Made by a program: the position numbers and the translations under genes
In this document: positions 1 to 8,636 of the stretch, in pieces
How positions within the stretch are numbered: the stretch's first letter is position 1
Layout: every line of letters starts with the position of its first letter
Assembly (NCBI GenBank): GCA_965203985.1
Contig: CBDBDS010000003.1
Span: 310,001 to 374,000 of the forward strand
Reading direction: 5' to 3'
Length of the DNA: 64,000 bases
Origin: Bin87 sp965203985
Lineage (GTDB): Bacteria; Chloroflexota; Dehalococcoidia; Lucifugimonadales; UBA3495
Notes under the pieces: model-generated
What the model was told of the DNA's origin: nothing
What the model saw: only the letters and a program-made list of their open reading frames with translations
The model's database searches: none

Positions 1-333
1 GTCCGGCCGCGTGCGGCGACGCACCGGCGGCCAAACCCCACCTGGAGCAAGGCCAAATAGAGGGACTATGGGAGTCCGGCCCGTCCCCGGGTTGGCCGCT
101 TGACCGCAGCGGTAACGCTGAGGCTAGATAGATGGTCACCGTCCGCTTCATGCGGATACAGAACCCGGCTTACAGGCCGCCCGGCATTCTCCCTACTATC
201 GTCACTCCGGCGAAAGCCCGAGTCCAGAAAGTGCTATTGGATTCCGGCCCCGTATCAAGTACGGGGTGACGTTCTTTCGCCGGGATGACGGGCCTGCTGT
301 TGCGCACGCTCTTAATAACCTCGGAGGTTCAAA
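1..333. other. Window edge without a confident gene
   Basis: Short reading frames run off the left edge. One plus-strand frame ends with TAG at 58-60 and another runs to a TAG near 130, so the tail of an upstream gene may lie here, but nothing is recognisable. The right half is a dispersed palindromic repeat, listed separately. A Shine-Dalgarno-like GGAGG just before 334 belongs to the next gene. Confidence 0.4.
201..290. repeat. Dispersed palindromic repeat (GTCACTCCGG...GGGATGACG)
   Basis: The segment opens with GTCACTCCGGCGAAAGC and closes with TTTCGCCGGGATGACG, so its ends are imperfect inverted copies. In the middle is a perfect 7-bp hairpin at 248-266 (CCCCGTA, loop TCAAG, TACGGGG). 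The same end sequences recur at 7032-7095, and the CATCAAGTACGGGGT core recurs at about 63825. This marks a repeat family rather than one terminator. Confidence 0.7.
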
Positions 334-1107
334 ATGGTACGCACCAACCGAGCCAAAGCCAAACTGCTCGCCGGAGAAATCGCCGTCGGTGGCAGCGTGA
401 ATTTCTACGCTCCGATTGTGGTCGAGATGTACGGGGTGCTCGGGTTCGACTGGGCGTGGATCGACTGCGAGCATGGCTCGTCCAACGACTCCGAGTCGGA
501 GAACATGATCCGCGCCGCCGAACTGCACGACATCACTCCGGTGGTGAGGGTTCCCAACGCCGAACCATCGACCCTATTGCGATTCCTGGATCGCGGCGCG
601 CAGGGCCTGATCGTGCCGCACATCAACAACCGGGAGGAAGCCGAAGCGGTGGCGCGGGCGTCGCACTACTATCCGATGGGCGACCGGAGCAGCGCCACGG
701 GCGGGCGCACCAACCGGCTGGGCAGCGGACTGCCGCCGGCCGAATACTACGAGGCGGCCAACCGGGAAACGCTGGTGATCTGCATGGTCGAAACCCCGGA
801 GGCGGTGGCAAACGTGCGCGACATCGCCGCCGTGGACGGGGTCGACGCCATACTGGTGGGCAGCAGCGACCTGACGCAGGCCATGGGCATGCCGCCACAA
901 GCGGACGTGGATGCGGCGATATCCCAGGTGATTGACGGCACGCTGGCGGAAGGCAAGATTATCGGTGTCGCCGGCGCAGGCATGACGGTGGACAACGTGT
1001 ATCGGTTCCGCCAGTTCGCCGAGCGGGGAGTGCGGTTGATGTCGGTGAATATCCAAGACTTCGTGCGCCAGAGTGCCGGGCGGTTCCTGACAGAGGTCCG
1101 CGGCTGA
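334..1107 (+). CDS. HpcH/HpaI-family aldolase
   Basis: Class II, metal-dependent aldolase of the HpcH/HpaI/citrate-lyase-beta TIM-barrel family, which cleaves or forms C-C bonds with pyruvate or similar enolates. Visible signatures are the early WIDCEHGSS motif, the RxLDRGAQGLIVP loop that binds the carboxylate, a VETPEAV segment with the metal-binding Glu and a DAILVGSSDLTQ segment with the metal-binding Asp. At 257 residues it has the normal family length. The ATG follows a GGAGG. The true substrate cannot be read from sequence; members range from 4-hydroxy-2-oxoheptanedioate to 2-keto-3-deoxy acids. Confidence 0.9.
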   Translation: MVRTNRAKAKLLAGEIAVGGSVNFYAPIVVEMYGVLGFDWAWIDCEHGSSNDSESENMIRAAELHDITPVVRVPNAEPSTLLRFLDRGAQGLIVPHINNREEAEAVARASHYYPMGDRSSATGGRTNRLGSGLPPAEYYEAANRETLVICMVETPEAVANVRDIAAVDGVDAILVGSSDLTQAMGMPPQADVDAAISQVIDGTLAEGKIIGVAGAGMTVDNVYRFRQFAERGVRLMSVNIQDFVRQSAGRFLTEVRG

Positions 1108-1133
1108 CGCACATCTGGTTCAAGGTGAACGTT

Positions 1134-1631
1134 ATGCGCAGTGAAGCCCTTTACATCAACGGTATCTTCCGCAGCGTGTTGGACGAAATAGCCAACGTGC
1201 ACGCAACGCGACCGGGGTTGCAACTTTATTTGCAGCCTTATACGGAAGCACCGATAACCCATCTCCGAGACAATCCGCCGGACAAGATTGATTCGGTTCG
1301 ACTGTACGCTTCTACGACCGACGATTTGAGCCATGTGGGTTTCATCGCGGACATCGTAAGGTGGGAAGACAAAACCACCATCGCCCCAGATCGCCGAGCT
1401 AGGATCGAGAAGCGGTTGGAGGACTATCAACCCGGGGAGGGGGGCCTCTACAACGTCCCCGAGCACGGGATCAGCCGAAACTTGATATGCGTGCTGCGGA
1501 TGACACCGCTGGCCGTTCCTTTTGTTGTGAGTGAACTGATCAAAACCGATAACAACGAACCTCTGGGTGTACGGACAACGCCGGGTGGTTGGGCGTACGT
1601 ATTCACTCGACCAGATGATAATGCGTCATAA
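1134..1631 (+). CDS. Hypothetical protein, possible PUA/EVE-like fold
   Basis: This 165-residue protein is not recognised with confidence. I chose the ATG at 1134 because AAGGTGA lies 5 bases upstream; an in-frame GTG at 1125 is the alternative. The stretch around residues 60-85 (SVRLYAST...HVGFIADIVRW) resembles the strand-rich part of PUA/EVE-like domains, which sense modified nucleic acids, but that is a guess from pattern. A cysteine-containing strand (NLICVLRM) and a closing GWAYVFTR strand follow. It sits between the aldolase and sbcD with no clear functional link. Confidence 0.6.
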   Translation: MRSEALYINGIFRSVLDEIANVHATRPGLQLYLQPYTEAPITHLRDNPPDKIDSVRLYASTTDDLSHVGFIADIVRWEDKTTIAPDRRARIEKRLEDYQPGEGGLYNVPEHGISRNLICVLRMTPLAVPFVVSELIKTDNNEPLGVRTTPGGWAYVFTRPDDNAS

Positions 1632-1696
1632 ATCGCGATGTTGACCGGCTAACGGATTTCTCGGATCGTCTCATCACCGTTACATGGCGACCTGAA

Positions 1697-2950
1697 ATGA
1701 GAATTCTCCATTTCTCTGATCTGCACATTGGTGTGGAAAACTACGGCCGCACCGACCCGAACACCGGGCTGTCCACCCGCCTGGGGGATTTTCTCGACGC
1801 GCTGGACGAACTGGTGGAGTTTGCCCTGGCCGATGGGGTCGACGTGGTGGTGCTGGCCGGCGATGCGTACAAGGGGCGGGATCCGACCCAGACGCACCAG
1901 CGGGAGTTTGCTCGCCGGTTGTTGAAGCTCTCGGACGGCGGGATTGCGACGTTTCTGCTGCCGGGCAACCACGACCTGCCGGCAGCTGCCGGTCGGGCTC
2001 ACGCCGTGGAAATCTTCTCCACGCTGCAGGTGCCCAACGTGTACGTGGGGGCGAGCCTGCAAACGTATACCGTTCCGACCCGGGCGGGTCCATTGCAAGT
2101 CCTGGCGGTGCCGTGGCCATCGCGCGGGGCGATGTTGGCCAGGGATGAATCGCGGGGTCTGAGCATCGAGGAGATACGGGCAGAGACGGAACGACGGATG
2201 ACCATGGCCATCGCCGGTCGCGCCGAGGGAATCGACCCGGACCTACCCGCGATATTGGCCGGGCACGTTACGGTGAACGGAGCGACGGTGGGGTCGGAAC
2301 GCTCAATGATGCTGGGCAACGACCACGTGCTGAACGTAAGCGCGGTCCAACGCCCGGAGCTCGAATACGTCGCGCTGGGGCACATACACAAACACCAGGT
2401 GTTGCGCCCGTCCGGCGGCGACGGGCCGGCGGTGGCATACTCCGGGAGCCTGCAACGGGTGGACTTTTCCGAAGAGACCGACGAAAAAGGATTCTGCGTG
2501 GTTGACCTGGATCCCAGAGCCGCGCAAGGTGAACGGCTGACTGACTTCCGGTTCCACAATATTGCGGCTCGACCATTCATCACCGTGGATGCCACAGTGC
2601 CCGAAGTTGAGCAAAACCCCGCCGCGTTCGTAACCCGGGCTATTTCTCGGCATCCCGTGGATGGAGCCATCGTGCGTTTGAGGGTCAAGCTGACCTCGGA
2701 ACAGTCTGCCAAGCTGAGGGATGCGGACCTTCGTCCATCGTTGTCGGCGGCGCATTACGTAGCGAGCATTTCCCGTGAGGTCACCGACGCCGAACGTCGG
2801 CGCATCTCGGTAGAACCGTCGGACCTCCAGCCGTTGACCGCGCTGCGAATGTACCTGGAGAGTCGCGGGTTCAGCGCCGAACGGCGCGACCACTTGCTGG
2901 AGCGTGCGGAGGAACTGATTTCGTCGGCGGGGACGGACCCGGACCAGTGA
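1697..2950 (+). CDS. sbcD: SbcD/Mre11-like DNA repair exonuclease
   Basis: Metallophosphoesterase of the SbcD/Mre11 family, the nuclease half of the SbcCD complex that trims hairpins and double-strand ends. All five phosphoesterase motifs are present: FSDLHIG at the N-terminus, AGDAYKGR, LPGNHD, AGHVTVNGA and GHIHKHQ. The 417 residues include a C-terminal capping region of about 140 residues. The gene ends in a GTGA overlap with the following peptidase gene, so the two are probably co-transcribed. The ATPase partner SbcC/Rad50 is not adjacent, which is unusual for this family. Confidence 0.88.
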   Translation: MRILHFSDLHIGVENYGRTDPNTGLSTRLGDFLDALDELVEFALADGVDVVVLAGDAYKGRDPTQTHQREFARRLLKLSDGGIATFLLPGNHDLPAAAGRAHAVEIFSTLQVPNVYVGASLQTYTVPTRAGPLQVLAVPWPSRGAMLARDESRGLSIEEIRAETERRMTMAIAGRAEGIDPDLPAILAGHVTVNGATVGSERSMMLGNDHVLNVSAVQRPELEYVALGHIHKHQVLRPSGGDGPAVAYSGSLQRVDFSEETDEKGFCVVDLDPRAAQGERLTDFRFHNIAARPFITVDATVPEVEQNPAAFVTRAISRHPVDGAIVRLRVKLTSEQSAKLRDADLRPSLSAAHYVASISREVTDAERRRISVEPSDLQPLTALRMYLESRGFSAERRDHLLERAEELISSAGTDPDQ

Positions 2951-3924
2951 TTTCGAGCAGGGAACATTTCGGCTCCATTATTGATGTACCGGGAGTTTCG
3001 GTGGGCCATTGGACCGACGCGGAGGCGGCCACCGGGTGTACTGTGATCCTCACGACGGACGGCGCGGTGGGCGGAGCAGCAGTGCGTGGCGGATCGCCCG
3101 GAACACGGGAAACCGACCTCCTGGACCCGATCCGTCGGGTCGACCAGGTGCATGCCGTTTTGCTGAGCGGGGGAAGCGCCTTTGGCCTGGCCGCCGCCTC
3201 GGGGGTGCAGCAGTGGCTGGAAGAGCGTGGCATCGGTTTTGACGCGCCGCACGGTCCCGTTCCCATTGTCCCGGCGGCGATACTTTATGATTTGGGCGTG
3301 GGCAGATCCGACGTACGTCCGGATAGCGCGGCGGGCTACGCGGCTTGCGACGCCTCTGATGCGACGGAAATGCCGGTGGGTTCGATTGGAGCCGGGACCG
3401 GCGCGACGGTAGCCAAGGCGTTCGGGATAGTAGGCGCGGTCAAGGGAGGCATCGGCTCGGCGCGCTGTGTGCTGCCGGACGGGGTGTCGGTGGGAGCGGC
3501 CGTTGCAGTCAACTCCTGGGGTGGTATATACGATCATCGCGATGGGATACTCATTGCCGGGCCGCGTAGGGATGACGGTTCGATGGTTGATCCCGTGGAG
3601 GTTATGTTGACCGGAGCGACCTCGGCGCGGTCATCGGCTTTGACCAACACGACCATCGGGGTCGTGGCAACGGATGCCAAGCTGGACAAGATGCAGGCAA
3701 ACTTCGTCGCATCTGCCTGCCACGACGGGTTGGCGCTGACGATCCGGCCGTGTCACACGCCCAGCGACGGCGATACTATGTTTTGCCTAGCCACCGGGCG
3801 GAATTCCGTGGCGGCCAACCTGATGGCCATCGTGACGGCGGCCACTCACGTCACGGCACTGGCGGTTCTGGATGCCATCCGGTCCGCGCGGGATCTGGCC
3901 GGGATACCGGCGGTATCGGATTGA
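2947..3924 (+). CDS. P1 (DmpA/BapA-like, family S58) aminopeptidase
   Basis: Member of the self-processing N-terminal-nucleophile hydrolases that includes DmpA (L-aminopeptidase/D-Ala-esterase) and beta-peptidyl aminopeptidases. Signatures are IIDVPGVSVGHWTD near the start, the GGSAFGLAAASGV segment, a glycine-rich GAGTGATVAKA loop and NTTIGVVATDAKL around residues 235-250, where the precursor is normally cleaved to expose the nucleophile. The GTG start overlaps the sbcD stop by 4 bases. At 325 residues it is within the short branch of the family. No signal peptide is seen, so it is likely cytoplasmic. Confidence 0.88.
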   Translation: MISSREHFGSIIDVPGVSVGHWTDAEAATGCTVILTTDGAVGGAAVRGGSPGTRETDLLDPIRRVDQVHAVLLSGGSAFGLAAASGVQQWLEERGIGFDAPHGPVPIVPAAILYDLGVGRSDVRPDSAAGYAACDASDATEMPVGSIGAGTGATVAKAFGIVGAVKGGIGSARCVLPDGVSVGAAVAVNSWGGIYDHRDGILIAGPRRDDGSMVDPVEVMLTGATSARSSALTNTTIGVVATDAKLDKMQANFVASACHDGLALTIRPCHTPSDGDTMFCLATGRNSVAANLMAIVTAATHVTALAVLDAIRSARDLAGIPAVSD

Positions 3925-3927
3925 GTG

Positions 3928-4812
3928 ATGGGCCGGCGTGAGAATGTAACCATCGGGTTCGTTGGAGCCGGTGTCCTGGGCAGCGGCCTGGCTTTGGCGT
4001 TGAACGCGGCCGGTTGGCGTGTGACGGCGATGGCGAGCCGGACCCAGGCCAGCGCTGAGAGGGCGGCGAGCCTGATTGGTGGATGCACAGCGCTGAGCAG
4101 CGCGCAGCAGGTAGTGGACTCGTGCGACTTGGTGTTCATCACGACGCCTGACTCGGCGATAGCCGAGGTGTCAGGCGCGGTTACGTGGAGAGCGGGTCAA
4201 GGGGTAGCTCATTGCTGCGGGGCGGCGTCGATCGAACTCCTCGACGCGGCGGCAAACGCCGGCGTTGCTGTCGGAGCGATGCATCCCTTCCAGACGTTTG
4301 CGGCCATCGAGGGACCGGATCAGGCAGCCGAGCGGTTGCGGGGAGTGACCTTTGCGATTTCGGCAACCGGTTGGCTGGCAGACTTTCTGCCGAACCTGGC
4401 CAGATCGCTGGGTGGAAGGGGCATCGAAATCCCCGATGGAATGCGGCCGTTGTACCACGCCAGTGCGGTGTTGAGTTGCGGATATTTATCGACCTTGTTG
4501 GACGCGGCGGTGGGGCTGTGGACGAGCATGGGTTTCACCGAGGAGGATGGTGTACGTGCCGCGGTGCCGTTGGCGCGGGCCACTATCGAGGCCATCGAGC
4601 GGCAGGGCCCGGCCAACGCGGTGACCGGGCCAGTGGTTCGGGGCGACGCTGCAACGGTGGCAGCACATCTCGATGGGTTGTCCCAATACGCCGCGCAACT
4701 GCTGCCGCTCTATCGTCAATTGACCGAGTCGTCGATTCCCCTGGCCCGTGCCAAGGGAATCGAGGAGCCGCAGTTGGAGCAATTGAGGCGGACAATCGGC
4801 ACGTCGGGCTGA
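3928..4812 (+). CDS. Rossmann/DUF2520-domain protein
   Basis: Two-domain protein with an N-terminal Rossmann fold (GFVGAGVLGSGLALAL at residues 8-23) and a C-terminal helical DUF2520 domain, the architecture of NAD(P)-dependent dehydrogenases like ketopantoate reductase. MHPFQTFA is the conserved junction motif. Such genes are often next to panB and panC in other bacteria, and here panB follows after 15 bases, which suggests a role in or near pantothenate synthesis. The ATG at 3928 is preferred; an in-frame GTG at 3925 directly follows the previous stop. The reaction has not been settled for the family as far as I know. Confidence 0.85.
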   Translation: MGRRENVTIGFVGAGVLGSGLALALNAAGWRVTAMASRTQASAERAASLIGGCTALSSAQQVVDSCDLVFITTPDSAIAEVSGAVTWRAGQGVAHCCGAASIELLDAAANAGVAVGAMHPFQTFAAIEGPDQAAERLRGVTFAISATGWLADFLPNLARSLGGRGIEIPDGMRPLYHASAVLSCGYLSTLLDAAVGLWTSMGFTEEDGVRAAVPLARATIEAIERQGPANAVTGPVVRGDAATVAAHLDGLSQYAAQLLPLYRQLTESSIPLARAKGIEEPQLEQLRRTIGTSG

Positions 4813-4827
4813 TAAAATCGCAGCACG

Positions 4828-5661
4828 ATGGCGATTACGATTCGACAACTGGCCGAGATGAAGCGGGCTGGGGAAAAAATCCCCATGGTCACCGCCTATG
4901 ATTACACGGCGGCGCGCATCGCCGACGCCGCCGGCATCCCGATCATCCTGGTGGGCGACAGCCTGGGCATGGTAGTGCTGGGATACGATTCCACCGTGCC
5001 GGTCACCATGGATGATATGATCCGGCATGGGCGCATGGTGAGCCGGGGCGCCTCCCAGGCGTTGGTTGTAGTTGATCTGCCGTTCATGTCATACCAGGTC
5101 GATGCAGCGGAAGCGCTGCGCAACGCCGGCCGGCTGATGCAAGAAGGCGGAGCGCACACCGTGAAGATGGAGGGTGGCGTCGCCGTAGCGAGCACGGTGC
5201 GGCGCATCGTGGACGCCGGCGTGCCGGTGATGGGTCATATCGGGTTGACACCGCAGTCGGTGAACGCGTTGGGCGGATACCGGGTGCAAGGGCGCACCAA
5301 GGCGGCGGCAAGGCGCGTGCTGGACGACGCGTTGGCGCTGCAGCAAGCCGGAGCGTACTCGGTCGTGCTGGAGTGTGTGCCGGCTCCCCTGGCCAGGGCG
5401 ATCACTGAGCGATTGACCATTCCGACCATCGGCATCGGGGCGGGTCCGTACTGTGACGGTCAGGTCCAGGTTTTTCACGACATGCTGGGGCTTTTCCCGG
5501 ATTTCGTGCCCAAACACGCCAGGCAGTATGCGGAGATGGGATCCGATATGACCCGGGCTTTCGAGCGGTATGCGGAGGATGTAAAGGCCGGAGCATTTCC
5601 CTCGGAAGCGGAGAGCTTTACGATGAACGAGAGCCTGTTGGCCGACCTGCTGGATGTCTAG
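4828..5661 (+). CDS. panB: 3-methyl-2-oxobutanoate hydroxymethyltransferase
   Basis: First committed enzyme of pantothenate (vitamin B5/CoA) synthesis: it adds a hydroxymethyl group from methylene-tetrahydrofolate to 2-oxoisovalerate. The TIM-barrel signatures are intact: VGDSLGMVVLGYDST with the Mg-binding Asp, VKMEGG with the substrate-binding Lys, GHIGLTPQSVNALGGY, VLECVP and GIGAGPYCDGQ. Length (277) is normal. A TAAAAT -10-like box at 4813-4818 would place transcription start almost on the ATG, so the message may be leaderless or read through from upstream. panC is not in the window. Confidence 0.96.
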   Translation: MAITIRQLAEMKRAGEKIPMVTAYDYTAARIADAAGIPIILVGDSLGMVVLGYDSTVPVTMDDMIRHGRMVSRGASQALVVVDLPFMSYQVDAAEALRNAGRLMQEGGAHTVKMEGGVAVASTVRRIVDAGVPVMGHIGLTPQSVNALGGYRVQGRTKAAARRVLDDALALQQAGAYSVVLECVPAPLARAITERLTIPTIGIGAGPYCDGQVQVFHDMLGLFPDFVPKHARQYAEMGSDMTRAFERYAEDVKAGAFPSEAESFTMNESLLADLLDV

Positions 5662-6103
5662 CGCCGGTATTCCCGATCGGGGAAACCGTGACGTTAGGGC
5701 CAACGCTTTCGACGTCCTGATCCATCGCAACGGCTGGTTCCTCGCGACATTTTATGGGCTTTGGGCGGGGCTCGCCGGTCTGCTCAGTTATGCACGGGTC
5801 GAGACGGCCGAGGCCGCGCCGCTGGGATGGCTCGAAATTGCTATAATCGTCATCGTCGCCGCTGGAGTCACCGTCGGCGTTGCATTGCCGTTGGCATTTG
5901 GTTTCGTGGAGGGGATACCCATGGTACTGGCAAGGTTGTACCGCAACCGTGTCCGCGAAGAAGGGCGGGAGGAGGGCCGCGAGGAAGCCAACCGCGCCTG
6001 GGAAACTTGGAACGAACGTCGGGAGGCGGCGGAGCGCGATGGGCTGACCTTCACCGAGCCGCCACCCACGCGCAACGGAACCCGCGAAGAAAACTCAGGT
6101 TAG
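5654..6103 (+). CDS. Small membrane protein with charged coiled-coil tail
   Basis: This 149-residue protein has two predicted membrane segments (about residues 27-45 and 60-85), then a highly charged helix with repeated REEGREEGREE units and a polar C-terminus. The ATG lies inside the last codons of panB, an 8-base overlap implying translational coupling. The family is unknown to me, but its design (hydrophobic N-terminus plus Glu/Arg repeat helix) recurs in two other small proteins of this window. No function is assigned. Confidence 0.7.
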   Translation: MSSAGIPDRGNRDVRANAFDVLIHRNGWFLATFYGLWAGLAGLLSYARVETAEAAPLGWLEIAIIVIVAAGVTVGVALPLAFGFVEGIPMVLARLYRNRVREEGREEGREEANRAWETWNERREAAERDGLTFTEPPPTRNGTREENSG

Positions 6104-6130
6104 TTCAATACTCGGAAGGATGACCAACTG

Positions 6131-6982
6131 ATGCCCAGACTCGAAGGAAAAACAGCGATTGTCACCGGAGCCAGCCGCGGCATCGGCGCTGAAATCAGCA
6201 GGCTGTTCGCGGCGGAAGGGGCGCGCGTAGTTTGTGCCGCGCGCACCGTCAACGAGGGCGACCATCCGTTGGAAGGCTCTTTGGCCAAGACGATTGCGGA
6301 TATCAAGGAAGCCGGCGGTGAGGCCACGGCGGTGGCGGCGAACATCTCGCTTCCCGAGGACTGCGAGCGTCTCGTTGACGAGACTCGCAACATTTATGGG
6401 CCGGTGGACGTGCTGGTCAACAATGCCGCGCTGACCTATTACCTGCCGATCAAGGATTTTCCCATCAACCGCTGGATGCGGTCCTGGGCGGTGAATTTCC
6501 ACGCGCCTGTCATTCTCAGCCAACTGGTTCTCGGGGACATGATCGAGCGCCAGTCGGGCAGCATCGTGAACATCTCCTCGGGCTCGGCGGTGGGTCCTGG
6601 TCGTGGGCCGTATACGACGCCCGCTAACAACGGCACCTGCTACGGCGCGGAAAAGGCGGCACTGGAGCGGTTCACCCAGGGGCTTGCGCAGGAAGTGTAC
6701 GAGTACGGGATATCGGTCACGGCAGTTTCTCCGTCGCTCGTTGTGCCCACGCCGGGTACGGTGTTTCACCACCTGGTGGAAGGGATGGACGACCCGCGCG
6801 GCGAGCCGCCGGAAATGCTGGCGAAGGCCACTTTGCTGCTGGCGTCGGAGCCGACTGACAAAGTGACCGGCCGCGTTTGCTACAGCCAGCAAATCCTGCT
6901 GGAATTCGGCTGGATATCCGAAGGCCGTGGTTGGGGCGTGGATGATACGCGTGGGCCCGGAAGCGGATACAGCCAAATGTAA
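6131..6982 (+). CDS. SDR-family oxidoreductase
   Basis: Classical short-chain dehydrogenase/reductase. The nucleotide-binding TGASRGIGAEIS motif is at residues 12-23, the NNAAL motif near 98, the catalytic Ser in NISSGSA and the YxxxK pair in YGAEKAALE. At 283 residues it has a slightly long loop before the active-site Tyr (GPGRGPYTTPANNGTCYG). A purine-rich AAGGA precedes the ATG. The substrate is unknown. It stands alone between a membrane-protein gene and a repeat. Confidence 0.9.
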   Translation: MPRLEGKTAIVTGASRGIGAEISRLFAAEGARVVCAARTVNEGDHPLEGSLAKTIADIKEAGGEATAVAANISLPEDCERLVDETRNIYGPVDVLVNNAALTYYLPIKDFPINRWMRSWAVNFHAPVILSQLVLGDMIERQSGSIVNISSGSAVGPGRGPYTTPANNGTCYGAEKAALERFTQGLAQEVYEYGISVTAVSPSLVVPTPGTVFHHLVEGMDDPRGEPPEMLAKATLLLASEPTDKVTGRVCYSQQILLEFGWISEGRGWGVDDTRGPGSGYSQM

Positions 6983-7031
6983 TTGACCCCGTGATAAGAT
7001 GCGCACAATGACAACGAATTTATGCTAAACC

Positions 7032-7095
7032 GTCACTCCGGGTTTCGCCGGAGTCCAGCAACCGCCAATGGATTCCGGCTTTCGCCGGAATGACG
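7032..7095. repeat. Dispersed palindromic repeat, second copy
   Basis: Two hairpins sit side by side: CTCCGG/CCGGAG (7036-7041 with 7048-7053) and ATTCCGG/CCGGAAT (7072-7078 with 7085-7091), bounded by GTCACTCCGG and GGAATGACG. Same family as 201-290. It separates the SDR and acyl-CoA dehydrogenase genes, where it may also act in transcript processing or termination. Confidence 0.75.
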
Positions 7096-7119
7096 TGGAA
7101 AGGCAGTTAGGAGACTACC

Positions 7120-8292
7120 ATGGAGTTCCAACTCAGCACCGCAGACGCCACCTTCCGAAGTGACTTGCGGCAGTTCATCGACGACGAGTACGTTCCGGAA
7201 TGGGAGCTGGGAGAACGGGGCTCCGGTGAGGAAAATTGGGAACGCACGCTGGAAGTGCGTCGCAAGCTGGCTGACCGGGGCTGGCTGACCATGCACTGGC
7301 CTGAGGAGTACGGCGGTCAGAAAGCTTCGCCGGTGCGCACGGCTATCTTCAACGAGGAGATGACCTACCACCGGGCTCCCGGTCGGGACAACTTCGGTGT
7401 CCGGATGATGGGCGCAACGTTGATGATCCATGGCACCGACGAGCAGAAGACCGAGCACCTGCCGCCGGTGGCCAAGGGCGAAGTGCAATGGTGCCAGGGA
7501 TACAGCGAGCCGGAATCGGGCTCGGACCTGGCGTCACTCAGTACGCGGGCCATACGTGACGGCGACGAGTTTGTGATCAACGGGAGCAAGATCTGGACGT
7601 CCATGGGTCATCGGGGCGACTGGATCATGCTGCTGACGCGCACCGACACCGACGCGCCGAAGCATCGGGGGATCAGCTTCTTCCTGGTGGACATGAAAAC
7701 GCCCGGGATCGAGGTGCGACCCATCATCAACATGGGCGGCCGCCACGAGTTCAACCAGGTGATTTTTGACAACGTGCGCGTGCCGGCACGGAACATCGTC
7801 GGTGAGGAGAATCGGGGTTGGTACGTGGCAGTGACGTTGCTGGACTTCGAGCGGTCCGGCATCGACTACTCGGCGGCGGCTCGCCGGCACCTCGACGACA
7901 CCCGGCAGTGGGCCGATGGCATCCGACGAAATGGACAGCCGCTCAGCCAGGAGCCGTGGGTCCGAAACGCGCTGGCTGACCGTTACATCGAGTGCGAGGT
8001 GGCGAGGCTGATCGCGTACAACGTGGCGTGGATGCAGGGCGAAGGACTGGTACCGAACAAGGAAGCGTCGATGTCAAAGGTCTTCGGCAGCGAGACCGTG
8101 CAGCGTACCACCGCTTCATGCCTGGAAATAATGGGTATGTACGGCGGACTCCGGGATGAGAAATGGACCCCGATGGAAGCCGATATGCAGGAGCACTGGC
8201 TCCGCGCGTTCTCCCACACCATCGCGGCCGGAACCAGCGAGGTGCAGCGCAACATCATTGCCAGCCGGGGGTTGGGCCTGCCGCGCGGGTAG
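7120..8292 (+). CDS. Acyl-CoA dehydrogenase
   Basis: FAD-dependent enzyme that introduces the alpha,beta double bond in acyl-CoA thioesters. Order is an N-terminal helical domain, middle beta domain with GYSEPESGSDLASLSTRA and the GSKIWTS strand, and C-terminal helical domain ending in GTSEVQRNIIASRGLGLPRG. The residue just before GTSEVQ is Ala where medium-chain enzymes carry the catalytic Glu, as in branches that place the base on an earlier helix. Length (390) is normal. With the downstream hydratase it forms two successive beta-oxidation steps, interrupted by a DUF6883 gene. Confidence 0.92.
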   Translation: MEFQLSTADATFRSDLRQFIDDEYVPEWELGERGSGEENWERTLEVRRKLADRGWLTMHWPEEYGGQKASPVRTAIFNEEMTYHRAPGRDNFGVRMMGATLMIHGTDEQKTEHLPPVAKGEVQWCQGYSEPESGSDLASLSTRAIRDGDEFVINGSKIWTSMGHRGDWIMLLTRTDTDAPKHRGISFFLVDMKTPGIEVRPIINMGGRHEFNQVIFDNVRVPARNIVGEENRGWYVAVTLLDFERSGIDYSAAARRHLDDTRQWADGIRRNGQPLSQEPWVRNALADRYIECEVARLIAYNVAWMQGEGLVPNKEASMSKVFGSETVQRTTASCLEIMGMYGGLRDEKWTPMEADMQEHWLRAFSHTIAAGTSEVQRNIIASRGLGLPRG

Positions 8293-8294
8293 GC

Positions 8295-8633
8295 ATGAGA
8301 CTGCCGAACGCTGAAAACGCCCATGTAGAACCGGCCAAAATCACGAGATATCTACTATCGCTGAATAGTGAGAGCGGCTGGAGTAAAGCCAAATTCTTCA
8401 TGGAATTTGGGTTCAACCAGGAGGAATGGCGGCGTTTAGAGCAAGCCTTTCTGGTTCACGGGAACAGCCACGAAGTTGTCAGGGTTATTGAAACTCAACA
8501 CGGCACGAAGTTCACCGTTGACGGTGCGCTGCAAACTCCTGACGGACGCAATCCTCGCGTCAGAACCGTTTGGATGATCTACCATGGTGCGGACGAGCCT
8601 TGGCTGATTACCGCGCACCCAAGGCGGAGGTAA
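8295..8633 (+). CDS. DUF6883-like small protein
   Basis: The 112-residue product begins MRLPNAENAHVEPAKITRYL and contains SGWSKAKFFMEFGF and TVWMIYHGADEPWLITAHPRR, the pattern of the DUF6883 family. Such genes are usually paired with a DUF4926 gene, and a DUF4926-like domain indeed starts 3 bases after this stop. The pairing resembles a toxin-antitoxin or similar two-component cassette, though no activity is established to my knowledge. The ATG at 8295 lies 2 bases past the dehydrogenase stop. Confidence 0.75.
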   Translation: MRLPNAENAHVEPAKITRYLLSLNSESGWSKAKFFMEFGFNQEEWRRLEQAFLVHGNSHEVVRVIETQHGTKFTVDGALQTPDGRNPRVRTVWMIYHGADEPWLITAHPRRR

Positions 8634-8636
8634 GGT

